Notes under the pieces: generated by a model
What the model saw: only the letters and a program-made list of their open reading frames with translations
Told to the model about the DNA's origin: nothing
Databases searched by the model: none
In this document: in pieces, positions 17,926 through 26,800 of the stretch
Position numbering within the stretch: the first letter of the stretch is position 1
Layout of the letters: every line of letters starts with the position of its first letter
Made by a program: the position numbers and the translations under genes
NCBI RefSeq assembly: GCF_014698145.1
Contig: NZ_JACJSM010000021.1
Location: 1 to 64,000, forward strand
Length of the DNA: 64,000 nucleotides
Reading direction: 5' to 3'
DNA from: Oscillatoria sp. FACHB-1406
GTDB lineage: Bacteria; Cyanobacteriota; Cyanobacteriia; Cyanobacteriales; Spirulinaceae

Positions 17926-20900
17926 TTACCTCAGAGGAAGGGCAATTTCAAACTCAGTTCCTTCTCCTAGGTGGGAACGAACGACGATCGCACCATCATG
18001 TTTTTCTACAATAATTTGCCGTGCGATCGTCAATCCTAACCCTGTTCCTTTTCCGACAGCCTTTGTTGTAAACAAATGGTCGAATATCTTCGCTTTTAAA
18101 TCTTCACTCATTCCTTTTCCGTTATCTAAAATTTGAATTTTGATAACATCATTTTCAGAGACAAAAACCGTTTTTATGATGATTCTTTGAGGATGGCTTT
18201 GCAAGTTTTTATAGGGAGTCTTCCGCGCCATTTCATCAAACATATCAATCGCGTTGGCGAGAATGTTCATGAACACCTGATTAAGTTGACCTGGAAAGCA
18301 TTTAAACGTAGGAATATTTCCGTAATCTGTCACAACTGCAATCGCTGGGCGCTTATCATTCGCTTTCAAACGATGCTTAAGAATCAAAATTGTGCTATCA
18401 ATTCCCTCGTGAATATCAAAGGATACTTTGCAATCTTTGTCGGCTCTAGAGAAGGTTCTGAGACTGTTACTGATGCTGCGGATGCGATCGATTCCTAGTT
18501 GCATTGAGCTAATTAACTTCGGCAGGTCTTCCTGGACATATTCGAGTTCGATCGCTTCTATCTCGTCTTGAATCGTAGCAGTGGGATTGGGATATTCCTG
18601 CTGATATCGTTCGATCAAGCCAAACAGGTCGTTAATGTAATCAAGCGCAGGTTTTAAATTCCCTGCAATGAAGCTAACCGGATTATTAATCTCGTGCGCT
18701 ACTCCTGCTACTAAGTTGCCCAAGGCTGACATCTTTTCGCTTTGTACAAGCTGTAACTGAGCGCTTTGTAGGTTTTCTAAAGCCTCCTCTAAATCCCGTG
18801 TCTTTTGTTCTAAAGCTTGTTCGGCAATTTTGCGATCGCTAATATCGATTAACATTCCATCCCAAATAATTCGTCCATTTTCTCTGATTTCGGGTTGAGA
18901 GGCGGCTTTGACCCATTTCACATTTCCATTAGGAGTAATAATTCGCCACTCATGACGAAAGGGGGTGAGCGCTTGCGCCGACTCGATAACTGCCTGAAAA
19001 GCCTCTGCTCGATCGTCAGGATGTTCAAAGTCCCGCAGACTGAATTTTCCAGACATCACATCCTCAGCGGATACCCCGTAGAGCGTCTGGCAACCCGAAC
19101 TTACATAAGGAGTGGAAGCAGAACCGTCAGCTTCAATCTGAATTTGGTAAATTAAGCCCGGTACATTATTGGCAAGCTTCTGAAATCGCGCCTCGCTAGC
19201 TTGCAATTGCTGTAATGATTGCTCGAGTTGTCGGGCATATTGTTGTGAAAGCGAGTACAGTCGAGCATTTTCTAAGGAGATGGCAGCTTGAGCGCATAAT
19301 AGGTTGAGAAGTTCGACGCGATCGCGGGTAAATGCACCTGCGACCAGATTGTTCTCCAGATATACGATGCCCAGCAGCTTACCTTGGTGCAAAATCGGAC
19401 TGCACAAAATACTCTTAGGCTGTCGAGTTTGGATGTAAACATTAGGGCTTAACTGAGGATGTGTCATCGCATTGCCGATGACAGCAGGTTGTAAGCTGCG
19501 CTTGACGCTGTTGATTAAGCTAATCGGCACTTCCTCGCTAGACTCGACAGGCACAGGAGTCGATCGCACCTCAGCCTCAATCTGATTGGCAGCAGAGAGT
19601 TCGGCAACGGCTCGGACGGTTAACACCTCGTCCTCTTGCAACATTAGCACGCACTTATTGCCGCCTGCGGTTTGCATCACTGTATGCAGCAGGGTTGAGA
19701 GCAGTTTGTTGAGTTCGATAGTGCTGGATAGGGTTTGGGAGGCTTTGAGGATAGCCGCCAGATCGAGGGAATCGGAAAGGCTAGTGGAAGATGAATTTGT
19801 AACAGTAACGGTTCCGACTGGAAAGACTGTTTCGTTGACCGATAGGGCGGTGCGAGTGGGTTGAAGAATTGGAGCCAGCAGTTGCGGGTAGCGGGTTTCC
19901 AGGTCTGAGACTTTGGCTTTAGCACCCCAGCGAGCATAGCCGTAGTAGGCTTCAATCATATACTCTCGGGCAATACGCGGTTTGCCCCAGTTGAGGTAAA
20001 ACTTCGCGGCTAGTTCGTTGGCAAGTGCTTCTTCCTGAGTGTATTCGTTGGCTTTGGCTAGAGCGATCGCGCGATCGTACAAATCTGTCGCTTCCAAAGC
20101 TTTACCGGAAATAACCGCCATTTCAGCAGACAGTAGTAAATACTTATGCAGAAAGTTTTCTGGACAACTATCTGCCCAAGCTTTGAGGTGCTGCTGCTGC
20201 TGTTGTAAAACGTCCCAGTACAGTTGTCGATCTGTCTGAGTCGCCTTTGGATAAAGTGCAGCCAGACTTAGCGGGTAATAAAAGTGGTACAAAACGATCG
20301 GAAAGAAGCCCGCATTGGTAGGCAACGTTGGCTCTGCTTCTTTCGCCGCCGCGACAGCATCAGCATAGTGACCGTAGAGATACGAAAGTTGCAACTTTAA
20401 AAAGCAGTACCAGTTGATTCCATGCTCAAAGTTTCGTTTTTCTCGCCAAACTTGGATGTAAGGAAGCTCTGACTCATCATCATCACTATCTTGGTCGTAG
20501 AGTAAATCTGTGCTATGAGAAGCGTCTTGCAAATTCAGGAGGAACTGCCTTTGTAGAGTGAAAGCATACAGCATATTGGCATCGTTCACGCCCCGTACAT
20601 AACCGAGATACATCTCAGTCTCTGCATAAACAGTAGACAGGCAATCCCCCTTGATAATCATGGCCCATATTAAGAATGAAACAGCCCAGACCCCAAATAC
20701 AACGTCTCCTCCTTCCTGGCTAGTTTGAAACGCCTGACGAGATATAGAAAGATTCGTTTTTAAGTGTCGATTGTAAGGATTGATGGTATGAGCAAAGATG
20801 TTGTTAGTTTTGAAGATAAACTTCGTACTATTAAAATGACGATCGAGCTTGAGTGCTAATGTGCCAAATTCATAGGCTTTTTGATACTCTCCTTTGCTGG

Positions 20901-23817
20901 CAAGGCTCATACCATAGAGACAGTATGCAAAACCAGACGCTTCAGCATTGCCATGCGTTAACGAAGTATCGATCATCTTCAGCAAGCTCAAGTAAGAGAG
21001 GGATTGAGCGCCTCCCATATACGCCGCTGCCCAAATATCCGCCAGTAAACTCATACAGACCTTCGGGTTTGGCTCGACTATTTCGGGCAGATCGAACAAC
21101 TCGGAAGGAGAAACAGCAGCCAGTTTAGCCTCTAGCCGCTCCAATTGACTTTGAATTTCAGCTTGTTGCTCTGCCTCTGTACGCGGCAAAGGCATACCAA
21201 GAATACTTAGACCTTTCAATCCATCGTCAAAACTTCCTCGGATGTTTTCCCCTTGCGTCATCTTCAGATACATCTCGATCCCATAGATGTCAGCTTTCTC
21301 AAAGGTAGCCCGAGCATGACTCAAAGCTAAATCAAACCATTGCTCTGCCCGTTCGAGATTACCTGTTAAATATTGGCACTCTGCTCCCTCTCGATACAGG
21401 TCAAAGGTTAATTGATAATGAGTATCCCAGCTATCTTCTGCCAGCAAATCTATCCCAGATTTGAGGTAATCAACAGCAGCTTTATAAGCAGTTGAAGCCT
21501 TTGCTTTTTTTCCAGCTATCAAATTCAGTTGAGCAATGTTATCCTTTTCGGATTGTTGCAGGGGAATTTCGCTCCCTTTATTAAGTTGATTAACAATATC
21601 GAAAATTTTTGATTCAATGGTTGCAGAAGATGTACTCTTGAAGAGTAATTCTCCTACTTTTAGATGGGCTGACTGCTTCTGGGAATCAGGAATGAGAGAA
21701 TAGGCAGCTTGTTGTACGCGATCGTGCAGGAATCGGTAGGCAACAGATGGGAGAATAGATGAAATAGATGAAGGTTTTGTCGTATCCGTTTCATGCGTGG
21801 GGTATACGTTACCAAAGAATTTGTAGACATGGCTTTGAGGCAAAATCAACCCTTCCTGTAACGCTTTCCACAAGTGAGTAGCAGTTTCTTCTTGGGTTTG
21901 TTCTGACACGATCGCCAATGTATCGAGATCGAATTGATTGCCGATACAGGCAGCGAGTTTAAGAACGTTCTGAGTGGCAACCGGTAACTTCTGAAGCTGA
22001 AGTGCCATAAACTCCACTACATCATCGGTGAGCGCTAGCGATCGCACGTTTGCCAGATCGCATTGCCAGGAACCGACCTCCCAGTTAAAGGCGATCGGTC
22101 CATCTTCGTGTAGTGCCTTCAAAAACTGTGTGGTAAAAAATGGATTACCCTGGGTTTTTTGATAAACCAATTCTGTCAAGGGCAGGGTCAGTTCGCTCGA
22201 ACAACTGAGTGCATCAGCAGTCAAATGATTGACATTGCGCTGACTTAAAGGCGCTAAAGTTAGGGTATTAATATGAATCCCAGCCTTCCGAATATCGTCT
22301 AGTGTCAGCATCAGCGGATGGGCTGGGAAAACTTCATTATCTCGATAAGCACCAATAATAAATAAATAATTCTGCTCGACATTGGTTAGTAACAGTTTCA
22401 GCAAACTCAGAGAAGCAGAATCAGTCCACTGTAAATCGTCGAGAAACATCACCAGTGGATGCTCCTGTGTAGTGAATACGGCAATAAACTTTTGGAACAG
22501 TAGATTAAACCGATTTTGGGCAGCACTACCTGAAAGCTCCGACACCGTTGGCTGTTTGCCAATAATCTGCGCGAGCTCGGGAATCACCTCAATCAACACT
22601 TGACCTTGCTCGCCCACCGCTTCGAGAATCGACGCTTTCCATTGCGCCAATCGTGTATCGGATTCACACAGGAGTTGCCCCATGAGGCTACGAAAAGCTT
22701 GAACAAAAGCAGAGAAGGGAATGTCGCGGTTGAACTGGTCGAATTTCCCTTTAATGAAGTATCCTCGTTGCCGCACGATGGGTTTATGAACTTCATTCAC
22801 CACCGCCGTTTTGCCAATCCCCGAAAAGCCTGCGACTAACATTAACTCTGACGCACCTGTGGCAACCCGCTCAAAAGCATTCAGCAAGGTTTGAACTTCG
22901 GCTTCTCGTCCGTAGAGCTTTTCCGGGATCAGGAAGCGATCGCACATATCCCGTTTCCCAATCGCAAAGTTCTCAATCTTGCCCGTTTCTTGAAGTTGCT
23001 CCAGACAAGTCTCTAAGTCGTGTTTCAACCCCAAAGCACTCTGATAGCGAGCTTCGGCATTTTTTGCCATCAGTTTCATGACAATGTTTGCTAAAGTTTT
23101 GGGTATTTCTTTACTAAAGGGAGCGGGAATTTTGGCAATATGAGAGTGAATTAACTCCATTGGGTCTTTGCTCTCAAAAGGGAGGCATCCCGTTAGCAGT
23201 TCGTAAAAGGTAACGCCAAGGGCATAAAAGTCGCTGCGATAGTCGATCCCCCGATTCATTCGTCCGGTTTGTTCGGGGGAGATATAAGCGAGGGTTCCTT
23301 CGAGGGTGTTAGGGTTTTGGATTTCTTGGGTTTCTTTGGGGAGTAATGAGGAGATGGAGAAGTCAATCAGTTTGACTTGTTGGGTTTCGGGGTGAATCAG
23401 GATGTTAGCCGGCTTGATGTCTTTGTGAATGACACGGTTTTGGTAGAGTTGGTGGAGGATTTCTGCGAGTTGAATGCCAATCTTGAGAAAGTTTTCCGAG
23501 GACAAGCCATTACCGGTAACGAATGAGCGAAGGGAAATATACCCCTCGTCAGGCATAATTAAGGCATAGTTGTTACGGTAGGGTTCGAGGGCTAAAGGTT
23601 TGACCGTTCCGGGGAAGTCGAGATTTTTGGCAATGGTGTACTGGTTGCGAAATTGTAGCAGTTCGCTAAAGCTGGGGTATTCGTTGCGTAAGAATTTGAC
23701 GATGACAGGAAACCCATCAGCGTTGCGAATTCCCCGGTAGACAGAGGTGCGAGAACCGCAGTAGAGTTGCTCGGTCAGTTGATAGCCAGGGAGAGCAGTG
23801 GGTATACTGGTCATCAT
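17926..23817 (-). CDS. Ser/Thr-His multi-kinase 2 (STK-AAA-GAF-PAS-HK)
   Basis: A protein of 1963 aa, paralogous along its length to the genes on both sides. Ser/Thr kinase (about 11-275) with K41, HKDIKPAN (131-138) and DFS (152-154); ATPase with Walker A GFSGIGKT near 332-340 and Walker B VMFLDDLQW; helical-repeat region to about 1330; GAF (about 1405-1555); a PAS domain (about 1580-1690) preceded by a coiled coil; histidine kinase with intact AHEINNP (His at about 1708) and HATPase. The central helical region is the most divergent part, in keeping with a stimulus-specific role. The gap to multi-kinase 1 is 65 bases and to multi-kinase 3 is 81 bases. Confidence 0.92.
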   Translation of the reverse strand: MMTSIPTALPGYQLTEQLYCGSRTSVYRGIRNADGFPVIVKFLRNEYPSFSELLQFRNQYTIAKNLDFPGTVKPLALEPYRNNYALIMPDEGYISLRSFVTGNGLSSENFLKIGIQLAEILHQLYQNRVIHKDIKPANILIHPETQQVKLIDFSISSLLPKETQEIQNPNTLEGTLAYISPEQTGRMNRGIDYRSDFYALGVTFYELLTGCLPFESKDPMELIHSHIAKIPAPFSKEIPKTLANIVMKLMAKNAEARYQSALGLKHDLETCLEQLQETGKIENFAIGKRDMCDRFLIPEKLYGREAEVQTLLNAFERVATGASELMLVAGFSGIGKTAVVNEVHKPIVRQRGYFIKGKFDQFNRDIPFSAFVQAFRSLMGQLLCESDTRLAQWKASILEAVGEQGQVLIEVIPELAQIIGKQPTVSELSGSAAQNRFNLLFQKFIAVFTTQEHPLVMFLDDLQWTDSASLSLLKLLLTNVEQNYLFIIGAYRDNEVFPAHPLMLTLDDIRKAGIHINTLTLAPLSQRNVNHLTADALSCSSELTLPLTELVYQKTQGNPFFTTQFLKALHEDGPIAFNWEVGSWQCDLANVRSLALTDDVVEFMALQLQKLPVATQNVLKLAACIGNQFDLDTLAIVSEQTQEETATHLWKALQEGLILPQSHVYKFFGNVYPTHETDTTKPSSISSILPSVAYRFLHDRVQQAAYSLIPDSQKQSAHLKVGELLFKSTSSATIESKIFDIVNQLNKGSEIPLQQSEKDNIAQLNLIAGKKAKASTAYKAAVDYLKSGIDLLAEDSWDTHYQLTFDLYREGAECQYLTGNLERAEQWFDLALSHARATFEKADIYGIEMYLKMTQGENIRGSFDDGLKGLSILGMPLPRTEAEQQAEIQSQLERLEAKLAAVSPSELFDLPEIVEPNPKVCMSLLADIWAAAYMGGAQSLSYLSLLKMIDTSLTHGNAEASGFAYCLYGMSLASKGEYQKAYEFGTLALKLDRHFNSTKFIFKTNNIFAHTINPYNRHLKTNLSISRQAFQTSQEGGDVVFGVWAVSFLIWAMIIKGDCLSTVYAETEMYLGYVRGVNDANMLYAFTLQRQFLLNLQDASHSTDLLYDQDSDDDESELPYIQVWREKRNFEHGINWYCFLKLQLSYLYGHYADAVAAAKEAEPTLPTNAGFFPIVLYHFYYPLSLAALYPKATQTDRQLYWDVLQQQQQHLKAWADSCPENFLHKYLLLSAEMAVISGKALEATDLYDRAIALAKANEYTQEEALANELAAKFYLNWGKPRIAREYMIEAYYGYARWGAKAKVSDLETRYPQLLAPILQPTRTALSVNETVFPVGTVTVTNSSSTSLSDSLDLAAILKASQTLSSTIELNKLLSTLLHTVMQTAGGNKCVLMLQEDEVLTVRAVAELSAANQIEAEVRSTPVPVESSEEVPISLINSVKRSLQPAVIGNAMTHPQLSPNVYIQTRQPKSILCSPILHQGKLLGIVYLENNLVAGAFTRDRVELLNLLCAQAAISLENARLYSLSQQYARQLEQSLQQLQASEARFQKLANNVPGLIYQIQIEADGSASTPYVSSGCQTLYGVSAEDVMSGKFSLRDFEHPDDRAEAFQAVIESAQALTPFRHEWRIITPNGNVKWVKAASQPEIRENGRIIWDGMLIDISDRKIAEQALEQKTRDLEEALENLQSAQLQLVQSEKMSALGNLVAGVAHEINNPVSFIAGNLKPALDYINDLFGLIERYQQEYPNPTATIQDEIEAIELEYVQEDLPKLISSMQLGIDRIRSISNSLRTFSRADKDCKVSFDIHEGIDSTILILKHRLKANDKRPAIAVVTDYGNIPTFKCFPGQLNQVFMNILANAIDMFDEMARKTPYKNLQSHPQRIIIKTVFVSENDVIKIQILDNGKGMSEDLKAKIFDHLFTTKAVGKGTGLGLTIARQIIVEKHDGAIVVRSHLGEGTEFEIALPLR

Positions 23818-23898
23818 GGGTATTGGGAATATCGAGAAGTGTTAGAGAGGAGTTTGTGTAGATCTTACTCTCACTATTCCCAAAGTTCCAACTAACAC

Positions 23899-26800
23899 TC
23901 ATGGCTGGAGGGGAATTTCCATTGTAAACTCTGTGCCTTGACCTAGAACGGAATTACAGGTGAGGGTTCCGCCGTGCTGTTCTTCGATAATTTTACGGGC
24001 GATCGCTAACCCCAATCCCGTGCCTTTACCCACGCCTTTGGTGGTAAATAAATGCTCGAAAATTCTTTCTTGTAACTCCTCGGCAATACCATCCCCGTTA
24101 TCTTTAATCCGAATTTCTACCTTGTTTTGTTCGCGGTTAAGCTGAGTGCAAACCTCGATTTTTTGGGGATGGACTTCGAGTTCGAGATAGCCGCGTTTCT
24201 GGGCGACTTCATCTAACGCATCGATCGCGTTAGCCAGAATGTTCATAAATACTTGATTTAACTGCCCCGGAAAACATTCAACTGCCGGAATTCGATCGTA
24301 ATTTTTGATGACGGAGATTGCCGGTCGCTGTTCGTTGGCTTTGAGGCGATATTTTAAAATGAGTAGGGTACTGTCGAGGCCAGCATGGAGATCGGCGGTA
24401 ACGGGATGTTCGCTATCGGCCCGAGAAAAGGTTCGCAAGCTATTACTAATGGATTTAATGCGATCGATCGCGCCTCGCATCGCTTCGAGCAGTTTAGGTA
24501 AGTCTTCCACTACGAACCCTAAGTCAATGTCTTCAGCATTTTCAAGGACAGCCGCCGGAGGAGAGGGAACGCATTCTTGATAAAGTTCTAAATGAGATAA
24601 TACATCTTGAATATAATCTCGCGTGTTGCTAAGGCTGCCGTTTAAGAAACCGATGGGGTTATTAATTTCGTGGGCGACACCTGCGACTAAGTTGCCCAAA
24701 GAAGCCATCTTTTCGCTCTGAACGATTTGGAGTTGGGACTGTTCGAGTTGTTGGGTGTAGTCTTGCGCTTCTTGGTAAAGTCTTGCGTTTTCGAGGGAAA
24801 TGGCTGCTTGAGAGCAAAGAAAATTGAGAACGAGCAGGCGTTCTGTGGTGAAAGCCCCTCGAGCGAGTCGATTTTCTAAGTAGAGTAGTCCGACGAGGTT
24901 GCCGCGATCGAGAATGGGCTGTACTAAAAGGCTTTGGGGATGGTGGCGCTCGAAATAAGGATCGATAACGGGTAGATTATCCGCAAGAGCGTCGAGTGCG
25001 ATCGCTTCGAGCGTATTTTTAACGTATTGAATCAGTTTGACGGGAAGTTCGTTATAGCCTTCCAACGCTTGGGAGTTGAGTTGGGTACTTTGGAGCGTTG
25101 CAACAGCTTCTACGTGCCATTCACCGGCGCGATCGGGCAAAATTAACGCACAACGCTCTGCTCCCGCATTTTGCAACATGATTTCCGTCAATTGAGCGAT
25201 CGATTCTTCAAGTTTGAGGGGACTAGAAATGCTTTGAGCGGCTCTAATCACGGCTGCAAAATCTAACGTATTATTCAGGCTGGAACTCGAGGAGCGAGTG
25301 ATGCTATTGGTCGAAGTTTGAAGTCCAATCTTCGGCGTTGCTAGGGTAGCTAGAGTGTCGAGAAGATTGAGCGGTTGCGAGGCTGAGTGAAGGATGGGGT
25401 AGAGTAAAATCGGGTAGCGGCGTTCTAAGTCGTCGGTTTTGGCTTTCGCCCCCCAACGGGCATAGCAGTAGTAAGCTTCCTGCATATAACTTGCGGCAAT
25501 TCTTTCTTTTCCCCAAGCGAGGTAAAATTTCGCGGCTAATTCGTTAGCGATCGCTTCTTCTTGGATGTACTCGTTTTCTCTCGCTCCGGCAATGGCTTTA
25601 TCGTATAGCTCGATCGCTTCGAGTTTGCGATCGAGAACGCGACTTTTTTCAGCTTCTACCAAATCGAATTTATGTTGGTAGTTCATGGGTGCGTATTTCG
25701 TCCAAAATTGTTGCAATGTAGCCTGATTTTGTTCGACTTGTTGCCATTGCTCGGAATTGCCAACTTCTGAAGGGAGTAACTCCGATAAGATCGCTAGAGA
25801 TTCGTAAAAATAAAAAGCAGGTTCTGCAACTGTTCCGATAATAAAGGACAAGTTTCTTCCCCATTTATTTAAGGACTTCAGACTTTTTAGATCTCTGAAT
25901 AAATATCCCAACATTAACTTCAGCAAATAAATATGGCAGGACTCCATAAGTTTAAAGCTATCCGGATTCTCTGCAATAATCTCTGATTCTTGATAAACTT
26001 CACCCGATAAAATAGTTGGATTTTCAGAAAATCCTAATAAATTCAAAATGCACTGCCATTGAACTAACCAAAAGCCCATTAAGTGCATCGCGTTACTTCT
26101 ATGAGTGCGAGCCTCTTGTTCGAGAGCGTTCAAAGGAAGACCTGCCCAAAACGAAGCACCAAAGTAGTTTAAGGCATTATAGGCTAGATATTCGGAGTTT
26201 CCAACTTCTAGGGCGAGTGTATATCCTTCTCGATTAAGGGGAAGTATTTTTCGGATGTGGCATTTACGGTGGATGAGCGAAGCAGTCAGCGTAATAAAGA
26301 GTTCTGGTTTTATTTCTTTAATTCCAAACTTTTCTGCGAGTTTGTAGCCTAGGTTTCCAAATTTTACGCCGGTTTCGATATCTTTAAGAGAGATACAGAC
26401 AAAACGACCGTAAGAGCCGTAACTCATTGGAGATTCAAACGTATTTCCATGTTTGATTGAGGCTTTTACGGCTGAGGCTAAAATAAAAATATGACAATTC
26501 GGGTTGATGAAGAAAGTAATCCCAAAAATCATTTTTGCTACTTTAGCGATCGCGATTTGATGACGATCTGTCGTGAGAGGAATATTGACTAAATCTTCAA
26601 TGTCGCGATCGCCAATCAGTTGTGCGATCTCAGCCACCTCTCGACCAATCTCTGCTTCGGTGGGCAACTTAGGAACCATTAAGCCTAGCTGTTCTAAAAT
26701 ATCCAAACCCAGAGCGAGCGCTTCAACTAATAAATTTCGAGAGATAGTGGCTTGAATCTGAGTTAGGTAGACCTCAATGCGATCGAGGAGCGTTTTTGTT